Source: Paulinella micropora (lineage: Eukaryota; Cercozoa; Imbricatea; Euglyphida). From it: a DNA stretch of 27,062 nt. Of this stretch, positions 9,873 through 27,062 are shown piece by piece. The stretch's first letter is position 1. Every line of letters begins with the position of its first letter. The notes beneath the pieces are model-generated. The model ran no database searches. It was not told where the DNA came from and saw nothing but the letters and a program-made list of their open reading frames with translations. Position numbers and translations under genes: made by a program. The stretch is taken from the NCBI GenBank assembly GCA_009731375.1, contig BJOX01000022.1:408901-435962 (forward strand). The letters run 5' to 3'.

Positions 9873-10366
9873 CAAAGAAACTATTTTTCTTTATGCGTCT
9901 CAAATAAACTGATTGATTGCCCACGGCGTATCATGATTTGATCATGCATCATCAGTTATCAATATGAATATTAAAAAGACTCAGTGATATAACTTGGCAT
10001 TCGATCGCAACATACGAGTGCGAAAGGTCGATCGACGATGATACTACACCGTATACGGGGATCGCTAGTGTATTGAGCGATGGTGTTCCCGGGTATGACC
10101 CTTTCCAAGTCCTGGGATGATGTTCTCGAAAATGAAATGTTCTCTGAAACTTTCATTAAATTATTTTTTACGATAGATTATATACTGTCGTACCTGAGCA
10201 CGGTCAATCTCTACTTGTGTCGGTATATCGCAGGGTCGGGTACATACACCTCGACTTCGGATATAGCTATTAGGACTGGCCCCCTAATACTATATCATAG
10301 GATATCCGCCTTATACAAGGGTATGTCATTAAAAAAGACAATGTACTTACGATCTCGCTGTGAATA

Positions 10367-10413
<47 letters not shown>

Positions 10414-10718
10414 GAAGAAGAAGGAGATCAAGGGGGGAATACAGCACCACGTTGCTTGTATTTTTTTTATTAATAGTACGTTTGTTCTTGACATACTGCC
10501 GAAAAAAAAAATTGGAGGGGAAGGAGTTCAAAATTTACAAGAAAGGCCAGAGAATCCGCTTTGACGTGCAGTATGAGGATATATTTATCGTCTTTTAGCG
10601 TCTATCCGTGGGTCGATGCGCTGTGTGGCATGACTCCATAGCGCATACTATTTGCAGAAAGAAATCAGAAGGTGTATGACGAAAATGCTATTTCCGTCAT
10701 AAAATCGGGAGGGGGTAC
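9873..10718 (+). other. Retrotransposon 3' non-coding region with (AAT)n tract and polypurine tract
   Basis: These 846 bases between the pol stop and the 3' LTR carry no convincing gene; a 96-codon frame at 10080-10370 shows no domain. An AATAAA lies at about 9904. An (AAT)n run occupies about 10370-10413 and grades into AAG units. The segment ends in a purine run (gggaggggg, 10707-10715) directly before the 3' LTR, in the correct place for the plus-strand primer (polypurine tract). Confidence 0.8.
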
Positions 10719-10947
10719 TGTAGGCATCACCCCCCGGATAGCCGGTAAAAAGTACCTTTTCCTGGTGACAGGTGCACCAGCTTGTTTTTCAGTATTATTT
10801 GTCCGGATTGGACCTGATGCAATTTTATTCCTGGTCTGTTGCCGTTTTCCTTTTTGGCTTCACTGAGCTAATACAACGAGACATCATTCTCATTCTTGAG
10901 GACTGTGTTTGGTTGTATTACCGACTTTTTACGAGCTATCGTTGGGG
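10719..10947 (+). repeat. 3' LTR, truncated by assembly gap
   Basis: It matches 351-578 with about seven substitutions and two one-base indels. It starts with TG three bases after the polypurine run and stops at the gap beginning at 10948, so its end and any terminal CA are not visible. Confidence 0.95.
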
Positions 10948-11042
10948 NNNNNNNNNNNNNNNNNNNNNNNNNNNNNNNNNNNNNNNNNNNNNNNNNNNNN
11001 NNNNNNNNNNNNNNNNNNNNNNNNNNNNNNNNNNNNNNNNNN
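10948..11042. other. Assembly gap (95 N)
   Basis: A run of N directly follows the 3' LTR. The right edge is a poly-A run of about 40 bases (11043-11083). The end of the LTR and the target-site duplication are hidden here. Confidence 1.
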
Positions 11043-11085
<43 letters not shown>

Positions 11086-11529
11086 GGAAAAAAAAAAAAC
11101 TTTGTCGGACTCAAAAAAACTTGAAAAATTAATCCGTCCTTGAAGTATTGCAGTCACTTACTGCCACCGATTGCATTCACTGACTCAGGAGAGCTGAGTT
11201 AGTAGGAAATTGTATATACCGTTATATTTGTACTACCGATATGAACTTCATTAGTTGAATCGTCAGAAGACTGCATTATTAATATGATTCAAACTATAAT
11301 AAGCACTTATTATTGCGTTACCTAAACAGATATCGGTAGAGTAACTCTAATTGAAATTTAAGCTAAGTTAGCTCATACATAAATTTCGACCAGGTTGGTA
11401 TATATTAATGGTCTAATCGCATTAGTAATTTGAAATGATCAGCCCTTCAACTTCAGTTCCTAACTTTGCCACCGTCAATTCAACTTATTATTCGTAAGAC
11501 TTCCATCATGACAAAACTGAAATAAGATT

Positions 11530-11603
<74 letters not shown>

Positions 11604-11662
11604 NNNNNNNNNNNNNNNNNNNNNNNNNNNNNNNNNNNNNNNNNNNNNNNNNNNNNNNNNTC

Positions 11663-11728
<66 letters not shown>

Positions 11729-11884
11729 AAGAGAAAGAAAGAAAGAAAGAAAGAAAAGTTAGGTGAAAAAAAAAACCAAGACAGCAGCGTCGTGTAAAAC
11801 TTTATGAGGCGCCTCAGAAGCCTGAGGGCCTAGGTCCGACACTGACAGGATATAAATACAAACGACATAATGCCATGAGGCGAA
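11043..11884. other. Non-coding, AT-rich, with long poly-A runs and a 57-N gap
   Basis: After the poly-A at the gap edge comes about 440 bases of unique AT-rich sequence without an open frame of interest. A poly-A run of about 74 bases (11530-11603), a gap (11604-11660) and a second poly-A run (11664-11726) grading into GAAA units follow. The poly-A on both sides of a gap suggests one long homopolymer that could not be assembled. Bases 11760-11884 are probably the 3' untranslated part or flank of the minus-strand gene that ends at 11885. Confidence 0.7.
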
Positions 11885-12538
11885 TCATGTTATGGCCCCA
11901 ACATCGAGGGCCTGGCCGGCTGCCTGGTACTCTCCTGTTCCAACAAATAAAAACTTGATGTGACAAACACCATCATCGTCAACAAGGATCTGACAGCCCG
12001 ACTTTTGTTCAGAGTCAAATAGTTCATTACCACTGGTAAAATTCAAACAGCAAATCGCCCAACGTCGATCTCATCGCAATCGTAGTATTGCAATAACGCG
12101 CAAGCCTTCGTTTGAAAGCTCAGGACAAGGGCTTTCCTATGGCATGCTCGGCCTTTTCGTATCTCAAATCCCGCTTGAGAAAAATGAGATCAATAGTTGG
12201 ACCGCGTTTTTGAAATCGTTATACAATAAAGATGCTGTCCATGCTCACCTCGAAGAATCTGGCGCTTCGGTCATGTTTTCCAAACCATTGGCCACAATAT
12301 AGAGAGAGAACTGAAGATCGCACGTGATTTTTCCATGGGAGGTTGTCTTGCAAGAAGCAGAGAAGCCTTGTCTCGCCAGTTCTTCCTCCAGTTTGGATTT
12401 CACCTGAAAACAAAGAAATATATATGTTACTGACGACATGCAGGCCTGGGGGAGGGGGGGACGTACGTTTTTCATATTTAGGGAAGGGTCATCCAGAGTG
12501 ATTGTCTTGCCAGAAGACGTCTTCACGAAGATTTGCAT
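11885..12538 (-). CDS. Ubiquitin-like N-terminus fused to an unrecognised C-terminal part, three exons
   Basis: Reading the minus strand, exon 1 is 12538-12467, exon 2 is 12403-12249 and exon 3 is 12032-11885. Introns of 63 and 216 nt start GTACGT and GTGAGC and end TTTTCAG and TTTACCAG. The exons join in frame (phase 0, then phase 2) to 124 residues ending in TGA. Residues 1-17, MQIFVKTSSGKTITLDD, follow ubiquitin's first beta hairpin closely. After intron 1, VKSKLEEE matches the start of ubiquitin's helix (VKAKIQDK). Beyond residue 35 the similarity is lost, and the C-terminus (DVGAIT) lacks Gly-Gly, so it cannot be conjugated like ubiquitin. It may be a ubiquitin-fold adaptor; function is unknown. 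The initiating Met is assumed from ubiquitin. The frame stays open upstream to a possible acceptor at 12561-12563, so an earlier exon is possible (a frame at about 12720-12800, minus strand, could join). Confidence 0.75.
12033..12248 (-). other. Intron 2 of the ubiquitin-like gene
   Basis: It has donor GTGAGC and acceptor TTTTACCAG on the minus strand. Removing it joins codon parts AG and T into serine and keeps the 48 downstream codons open to the stop. Without splicing, exon 2 would end at an immediate TGA. Confidence 0.7.
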
Positions 12539-12560
12539 AGGCACTTCGTCTGCCCTCCGC

Positions 12561-12866
12561 CTGTATGTCAATATGTTAGGTTTTATGGTTTGTTATGTTA
12601 TGTTATTTTTTGTTATTATGTTATGTTATGTTATGTATCTATGTATGTATAAGATGTCTTTATGACGATTTGCATAGGCACTTCTGTATGTATGTCATGT
12701 ATGTAATGTATATATGTACCTTTTCCCTTGTTGCGTTACGAGGATTGCCAAGGGTTGAAGTGAGCTCGAAATGCAAAAGATATCACTACTGTGATAAATC
12801 CAATCGAAGATGACCTGACAATGCCAGCATGAAACCACGAAGACGATCACATCTTGTTCAAATAAC
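12561..12866. repeat. Upstream region of the ubiquitin-like gene: TGTTA repeats and a decayed copy of the exon 1 start
   Basis: Bases 12584-12640 are (TGTTA)n-like. Bases 12651-12700 then repeat, on the same strand and with decay, the sequence at about 12520-12570 that holds the first codons of exon 1 and its acceptor (both contain tttgcataggcacttc). Bases 12720-12840 are non-repetitive and could hold an upstream exon on the minus strand ending at a GTACAT donor near 12717, but I cannot confirm it. Confidence 0.6.
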
Positions 12867-12920
<54 letters not shown>

Positions 12921-12950
12921 GCAGGCAGGCAGACAGACAAGCAGACAGAC

Positions 12951-12996
<46 letters not shown>

Positions 12997-13000
12997 ATAA

Positions 13001-13051
<51 letters not shown>

Positions 13052-13083
13052 CAGAGACAGGCAGACAGACAGACAGACAGACA
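12867..13083. repeat. (GATA)n / (GACA)n microsatellite
   Basis: These 217 bases are GATA tetranucleotides with blocks of GACA and GGCA. Long translations here (Leu-Ser-Ile-Tyr repeats on the minus strand) are artefacts of the repeat. Confidence 0.95.
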
Positions 13084-14544
<1,461 letters not shown>

Positions 14545-14572
14545 CCGCCTTCAACCATTCGTCCAAATGTTT

Positions 14573-14830
14573 CCGCCTTCAACCATTCGTCCAAATGTTT
14601 CGTTATGTGAACAGCCTACTTCCCACTCACATCCTCCTCCAACTTTACTATGCACATGTATACCCCCTACTTATGTATGGTATCTCTATATGGGGATCTG
14701 ATGACTACAACACCATTATACATCCACTCATTATCATCCAAAAACGTATAGTCCGTCTGATATGTCTCAAATCATGGAGAACACCTACCAAGCCTCTTTT
14801 TGCCAAACTACGCTTACTCAACATACTTAA
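14573..14830 (+). mobile_element. LINE-type reverse transcriptase fragment (C-terminal part)
   Basis: The frame from 14595 encodes the region just after the reverse transcriptase core that is shared by Jockey/CR1-like LINEs: LYYAHVYPLLMYGISIWG, then IQKRIVRLI, then WRTPTKPLFAKLRLLNI. Known family members have the pattern LYYALIYPHLxYGIxVWG, then QKxAIRII, then PLFxxLxIL, so the assignment is good even though only about 78 residues remain. The 5' part is missing: the fragment abuts a 28-bp tandem duplication (14545-14572, 14573-14600) and then an (AGT)n array. The 3' side enters a gap of 725 N, about the size needed for the remaining ORF and 3' end. It is a 5'-truncated, probably dead copy. 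Confidence 0.85.
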
Positions 14831-15555
14831 NNNNNNNNNNNNNNNNNNNNNNNNNNNNNNNNNNNNNNNNNNNNNNNNNNNNNNNNNNNNNNNNNNNNNN
14901 NNNNNNNNNNNNNNNNNNNNNNNNNNNNNNNNNNNNNNNNNNNNNNNNNNNNNNNNNNNNNNNNNNNNNNNNNNNNNNNNNNNNNNNNNNNNNNNNNNNN
15001 NNNNNNNNNNNNNNNNNNNNNNNNNNNNNNNNNNNNNNNNNNNNNNNNNNNNNNNNNNNNNNNNNNNNNNNNNNNNNNNNNNNNNNNNNNNNNNNNNNNN
15101 NNNNNNNNNNNNNNNNNNNNNNNNNNNNNNNNNNNNNNNNNNNNNNNNNNNNNNNNNNNNNNNNNNNNNNNNNNNNNNNNNNNNNNNNNNNNNNNNNNNN
15201 NNNNNNNNNNNNNNNNNNNNNNNNNNNNNNNNNNNNNNNNNNNNNNNNNNNNNNNNNNNNNNNNNNNNNNNNNNNNNNNNNNNNNNNNNNNNNNNNNNNN
15301 NNNNNNNNNNNNNNNNNNNNNNNNNNNNNNNNNNNNNNNNNNNNNNNNNNNNNNNNNNNNNNNNNNNNNNNNNNNNNNNNNNNNNNNNNNNNNNNNNNNN
15401 NNNNNNNNNNNNNNNNNNNNNNNNNNNNNNNNNNNNNNNNNNNNNNNNNNNNNNNNNNNNNNNNNNNNNNNNNNNNNNNNNNNNNNNNNNNNNNNNNNNN
15501 NNNNNNNNNNNNNNNNNNNNNNNNNNNNNNNNNNNNNNNNNNNNNNNNNNNNNNN
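14831..15555. other. Assembly gap (725 N)
   Basis: Run of N that interrupts the LINE copy. Confidence 1.
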
Positions 15556-15770
15556 TATTATTATTATTATTTTATTTTATTTTAATATTTTTAATCTAAG
15601 TCATTTTATTTTAATACTTTAATATTTTGATAATTTCTCATTACCTTTAATAACTTGAGACGTAGGTCACCATCTAGTTAAATCAATAGCTCTTGAGCTA
15701 ACGATTTGTATGGATAGACCAGAGGTTAAATTGTTAACTTCATTAAACCGAAGGCCTAGGCCTAGTAGTA
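15556..15770 (+). mobile_element. Probable 3' end of the truncated LINE
   Basis: AT-rich, non-coding sequence follows the gap and ends where TAG repeats begin (about 15762). Position, lack of coding potential and the simple-repeat tail fit a LINE 3' untranslated region. There is no sequence motif proof, and the link across the gap is inference. Confidence 0.4.
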
Positions 15771-16022
15771 GAAGTGGTAGTAGAAGTAGTAGTAGGTAGT
15801 AGTAGGTAGTAGCAGAGTAGCAGTTGCTGTTATTGTTGCTGTGGTAGTACCGACAGTAAAAAGAAGTAGAGGAGGGGAGGAGTAGGAGGAGGGAGGAGGA
15901 GCAGGAGGAGGAGGAAAGGGGAGGAGGGGAGGAGGAAGGGGGAGGAGGGGAGGAGGGAGGAAGGAGGAGGAGACAAGGAAGGAGGAGGAGACAAGGAGGG
16001 AGGGGAGGGAGGAGGAAGGAAT
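15762..16022. repeat. (TAG)n followed by G-rich GGA repeats
   Basis: TAG units run to about 15813 and a short mixed stretch follows. About 150 bases of GGAGGA/GGGAGG purine sequence (15868-16020) come next, with runs of three or four G that could form G-quadruplexes on the plus strand. Confidence 0.85.
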
Positions 16023-16646
16023 TGACATACATCTTATGATAACGTAAACTTTAAACTGAACAAAGAAGGGTTGCCTTGGGATTAATGCCTAGTTTAGGAT
16101 TGACATTTTTGGAGTCCTTGAGAATGTTTCTCTTAATCAACAGACCGACAGGTACATTCGAGTAATGCGCATTACTACTGCGTAATCGCATATTCGCAGT
16201 GCTGCTCGCATTTCCAAAACGCACTTAACTGTCGAACAAGGATGAACAGATATTCTCATTTCACTCCTTCAATCATAAAGGAAAAAATCAGAGAAATGAA
16301 ACTTCATTCGAAATTTCTAATTTGTTTCTCCAACCTTGTGCGTTCTTTTCCCGTATGTGCTCTTCTATCTCAGTCTTCTCCCAGACATGTTCCTGTCTTC
16401 CAATATAGTATTAGTATGTGGACTGGGAGTCACGAGGGAAAATAATCAAGAAAACAAAAAAAATTCCTCGCAAGGGTAGCTGTAAAGTGACGGGAATTAC
16501 GGCGCATCCTTTTGTTCTGTCTGTATCATTGCCAAAGCTTTGTTCTGTCTGTATCATTGCCAAAGTTTTAGGCTTAAAGTAGTTGTTGAGAAGAAAGAAA
16601 AAGGTTGTTGAACGAAGGGCAAAGGTTGTTTTATTGCTGTGTTGCT

Positions 16647-16650
<4 letters not shown>
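16023..16650. other. Non-repetitive spacer with a 28-bp tandem duplication
   Basis: Mostly unique sequence without a recognised gene; a 67-codon frame at 16242-16445 has no visible domain. Bases 16511-16538 and 16539-16566 are a direct tandem duplication of 28 bp, identical except for the last base. Confidence 0.6.
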
Positions 16651-16682
<32 letters not shown>

Positions 16683-16692
16683 NNNNNNNNNN
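16651..16692. other. Poly-C run ending in a 10-N gap
   Basis: About 32 C residues (16651-16682), then ten N (16683-16692). The length is probably unreliable. Confidence 0.95.
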
Positions 16693-17298
16693 TAGTATTG
16701 TTGTTGTTTATGTCGGTTCAATCGTTTTGGTGCAGATTTCCACTTCATTGATTTCTGATTACCGAGGCTGCAGAACATGAGTCGTCGAATTCTTATTAGT
16801 CCCCAGCGTTCCAGGTCCAACAATGCATATTCAATCGTATTATAAACGAGTGAGTTCTTCAGATTTCTCTTCAGTTTTTTTCTTACAGTAAGCAAGGTTT
16901 AATGAGGAAAGAAAAAGAGGAAACAAAGCAGAACAAAAGATAAAGAAGAAAATAAAGAAGAGCTTAAATCAAAAGAGATCTGGTTCCAAAGAAAAACAGT
17001 ACAAGCTCAAAGGAAAAACTGGAACAAAGGTTCAAGAGAAGGCTCCAGGAAATAGTAAAAAGGACGACACAAGAGGGAAAAAGAGAAAAAGGAGAAAGAG
17101 AGACAAAGAGGACAACAAGAAATAAAGGATGAAGAAAAAAACTAGCAGATCGAAAAAAACAAAACAAATAAAAACAAATAAAAAGCAGAAACAAAGAAAA
17201 AAACCCACAAAAAGAAACAAACAAAAACAAAAGACACAAAGACAAGATTTTTTTTTTAATTTTGTGTGTGTGGGGTGTGTGGACTGTGAATGAATTTC
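16693..17298. other. Spacer; A/G-rich strand-skewed stretch at 16905-17235
   Basis: 16693-16895 is unique sequence. Its minus strand has an open frame (about 16690-16895) with no domain I recognise. From 16905 to 17235 the plus strand is almost free of T (A-rich, with G), which gives Phe/Leu-rich minus-strand frames that I attribute to composition. Confidence 0.5.
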
Positions 17299-17580
17299 AC
17301 ATACATACATACACACATACAAATACATATGTATGTAACATACATACATACATACATACATATACATACATACATACATACATACTCATACATACATACA
17401 TACATATATATATATACATACACACTATACATACATACATACATATGTACATACATACATACATACATACATACATACATACATGCATACATACATACAT
17501 ACATACATACATACATACATACGTACATACATACATACATACGTACGTACGTACGTACATACATACATACATACATACAT

Positions 17581-17611
<31 letters not shown>

Positions 17612-17990
17612 CATACATACATACATACACATACATACATACACAGATATATAAATATGTACACACGTTATATACATACATACATCATCATCGCATACAT
17701 ACATACATGCATACATACATACATACATACAGACACAACATATAACATACATACATACCTACATACATGCATACATGCATACATACATACACATACATAC
17801 ATAAATATGTACACACATTATATACATACATACATCATCATCGCATACATACATACATACATACATACATACATACAACATACAGACATACATACAACAT
17901 ACAGACATACAACATACATACATACATACATACAAACATACATATATACATATGTACATGCATGCATGCATACACGTTATGTGTATATGT
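17299..17990. repeat. (CATA)n microsatellite with an internal 152-bp duplication
   Basis: CATA units dominate. A block from about 17655 (tatgtacacacgttatatac, then a catcatcatcg interruption) recurs at about 17807 with one early substitution, so a roughly 152-bp segment has been duplicated in tandem. Confidence 0.9.
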
Positions 17991-18004
17991 AAACATGCTT
18001 ATGT

Positions 18005-24765
<6,761 letters not shown>

Positions 24766-24772
24766 GTCTTTC

Positions 24773-24774
<2 letters not shown>

Positions 24775-24856
<82 letters not shown>

Positions 24857-24964
24857 AGTACTAGTACTAGTACTAGTAGTACTAAGTACTAGTAGTACTA
24901 AATACTAGTAGTACTAGTACTAGTACTAGTACTAGTACTAGTAGCTATAGTAGTAGTAGTAGTG

Positions 24965-25040
<76 letters not shown>

Positions 25041-25064
25041 CAGTAATAGTAATAGTAGTAGTAA

Positions 25065-25112
<48 letters not shown>

Positions 25113-25246
25113 GTAGTAGTAGTAGTAGTAGTACTAGAGTACTAGTACTAGTACTAGTAGTACCAGTACTAGTACTAGTAGTACTAGTACTAGTACTAGT
25201 ACTAGTAATAGTAATAGTAGCTATAGTAGTAGTAGTAGTGGTAGTG

Positions 25247-25291
<45 letters not shown>

Positions 25292-25471
25292 CTAGAGTAC
25301 TAGCACTAGTACTAGTAGTACTAGTACTAGTACTAGTAGTACTAGTACTAGTACTAGTAATAGTAATAGTAGCTATAGTAGTAGTAGTAGTGATAGTGGT
25401 AGTGGTAGTAGTAGTAGTAGTACTAGTAGTAGCAGTAGTAGTAGTAGTAGTAGTAATAGTAGTAACAGTAA

Positions 25472-25543
<72 letters not shown>

Positions 25544-25545
25544 AA
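24775..25545. repeat. (AGT)n array with three palindromic ACTAGT blocks
   Basis: AGT units carry a higher-order repeat. Blocks at about 24853-24965, 25130-25245 and 25288-25395 each contain agtactagtactagtac-type sequence, then agtaatagtaatagtagc (lost in the first block), then ctatagtagtagtag. CTAGTACTAG is a perfect palindrome, so these blocks could form cruciforms. Confidence 0.9.
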
Positions 25546-25640
25546 GAAGAAGAAGAAGAAGAAGAAGAAGAAGAAGAAGAAGAAGAAGAGGAGGAGGAGG
25601 ACGAGGACGACGAGGACGAGGAGGAGGAGGAGGAGGAAGA

Positions 25641-25699
<59 letters not shown>

Positions 25700-25700
25700 T
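25546..25700. repeat. (GAA)n, (GGA)n and (GA)n purine tract
   Basis: GAA to about 25588, then GGA/GAC, then GA dinucleotides to 25697. Confidence 0.95.
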
Positions 25701-25768
25701 ATAGGCGATACCTACTGAGGTCTTGAAGCGCGTCATGAAAAAGCTAGCCGATGGCTCTATACGCGCTT

Positions 25769-25770
<2 letters not shown>
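25698..25770 (+). pseudogene. Fourth copy of exon H, probably a decoy
   Basis: It repeats the whole of exon H with a handful of changes (one Glu to Lys) and an acceptor-like TATAG two codons earlier in the alignment. It encodes the same VMKKLADGSI core. No GT donor follows before a long (CT)n array, so I do not take it as the functional exon, though the reverse choice cannot be excluded. Confidence 0.5.
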
Positions 25771-25844
<74 letters not shown>

Positions 25845-25892
25845 ACTACTACTACGACTACTACTACGACTACTACTACGACTACTACTACT

Positions 25893-25971
<79 letters not shown>

Positions 25972-26205
25972 ACTACTGCTACTACCACCATATCCATGTC
26001 TCTATCTATATTTATATCTATATCTCTATCTATATCTATATCTATATCTGTATCTAAATCTATATCTATATCTATATCTATATCTATAGCTATATCTATA
26101 TTTATATCTATATCTATATATCTATCCCTATCTACATCTACATCTACATCTACACCTACATCTACATCTACAACTACATATATATATATATATATCTGTA
26201 TCTAT
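25771..26205. repeat. (CT)n, (ACT)n and (TATC)-type arrays
   Basis: CT dinucleotides run to about 25841, ACT trinucleotides to about 25985, and ATCTAT/CATCTA hexamers to about 26170, ending in a short (TA)n. Confidence 0.95.
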
Positions 26206-26213
26206 GCTAACAG

Positions 26214-26245
26214 GCAGTCCGCCTTCAGAAGGATCCGCACCACAC
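26214..26245 (+). CDS. Possible further PH-gene exon (32 nt)
   Basis: A non-repetitive island between repeats is preceded by GCTAACAG and followed by GTCTCT. All three frames are open, so the frame is unresolved; joined to exon H as annotated it would read SPPSEGSAPH. The call rests on the splice-like edges and the contrast with the surrounding simple sequence. Confidence 0.3.
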
Positions 26246-26341
<96 letters not shown>

Positions 26342-26426
26342 CTTTTTNNNNNNNNNNTGTATGTGTATATGTATGTATGTGTATGTGTGTGTATGTACGT
26401 ATGTATGTATGTAAATATATATGTAG
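26246..26426. repeat. (CT)n, poly-T, 10-N gap and (TATG)n
   Basis: CT dinucleotides to 26282, poly-T to 26347 with one C, ten N (26348-26357), then TATG units to about 26420. Confidence 0.95.
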
Positions 26427-26457
26427 GATGGACGCAACTTTCACCACGCTTTTCAAG
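26427..26457 (+). CDS. Possible further PH-gene exon (31 nt)
   Basis: Island of unique sequence with acceptor ATATGTAG and donor GTAGTT. It would encode about ten residues; MDATFTTLFK is one of three open frames. Low confidence. Confidence 0.3.
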
Positions 26458-26462
26458 GTAGT

Positions 26463-27062
<600 letters not shown>

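Larger units (their letters stand above)
351..10947 (+). mobile_element. Ty3/Gypsy-type LTR retrotransposon, 3' LTR cut by a gap
   Basis: The order is LTR, leader, Gag, Pol (protease-like, reverse transcriptase, RNase H, integrase), polypurine tract, LTR. Integrase following RNase H is the Ty3/Gypsy order rather than Copia. The visible 228-bp parts of the two LTRs differ by about seven substitutions and two single-base indels, roughly 97% identity, so the insertion is not brand new. Both reading frames are nevertheless intact apart from one in-frame UGA between gag and pol. The end of the 3' LTR and the right flank fall in the gap at 10948-11042, so the target-site duplication cannot be checked. 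No chromodomain or envelope gene was recognised. Confidence 0.95.

Noticed and set aside
10080-10370. 96-codon frame downstream of pol as a possible envelope or accessory gene
   Set aside because: It is short, has no signal peptide or recognisable domain, and lies in AT-rich untranslated sequence before the polypurine tract.
16242-16445. 67-codon frame in the unique spacer
   Set aside because: No domain, no splice or neighbour support; the length is expected by chance.
16554-16895. Minus-strand frame with LDLERWGLIRIRRLMF-like sequence
   Set aside because: It looks somewhat protein-like but crosses a poly-C run and a gap, and matches no family I know.
17256-17992. Open frames rich in Tyr-Ile-His-Thr or Met-Tyr-Val-Cys
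   Set aside because: They are translations of (CATA)n on either strand.

Overview
This window is eukaryotic accessory DNA. It contains spliceosomal-type introns, a complete Ty3/Gypsy-type LTR retrotransposon, a fragment of a LINE-type reverse transcriptase, and very large amounts of simple-sequence and minisatellite DNA. Eight runs of N mark assembly gaps. The host cannot be named from the sequence. A pleckstrin-homology (PH) domain of the type found in plant and protist phospholipase C and PRAF-like proteins, tiny exons and extreme microsatellite load suggest a protist or alga (a chromerid-like alveolate is one guess), but this is weak inference.

Layout. 1-350 is AT-rich flank carrying a dispersed repeat. 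351-10947 is a Gypsy-type element: 5' LTR, long leader, gag (1374-4067), a single in-frame UGA, pol (continuing in the same frame to 9872), an AT-rich 3' region, a polypurine tract and a 3' LTR cut by a gap. 11043-11884 is non-coding and poly-A rich. 11885-12538 (minus strand) is a three-exon gene whose product starts like ubiquitin but then diverges. 12561-18583 is about 6 kb of stacked microsatellites with a truncated LINE (14573-14830 plus a probable 3' end after a gap). 18584 to at least 24765 (plus strand), perhaps to 26457, is one gene cut into exons of 31-91 nt. Its exons join in frame to give a PH domain, and its introns are made almost entirely of simple repeats, minisatellites and one small terminal-inverted-repeat element. 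The last 350 bases look like another dispersed-element end next to an (ACT)n(ATT)n tract.

How things fit together. The retrotransposon is self-contained. The two host genes share a striking feature: short stretches spanning exon-intron junctions (a splice site plus 15-60 nt of exon) are repeated in tandem in the neighbouring introns, interleaved with microsatellites, so real exons sit beside one to six decayed decoy copies. Most donor sites of the PH gene read GTC rather than GTA or GTG. These two observations, the same-frame UGA gag-pol arrangement, a CCCH-type motif in Gag and an altered protease active site are the points most worth following up.
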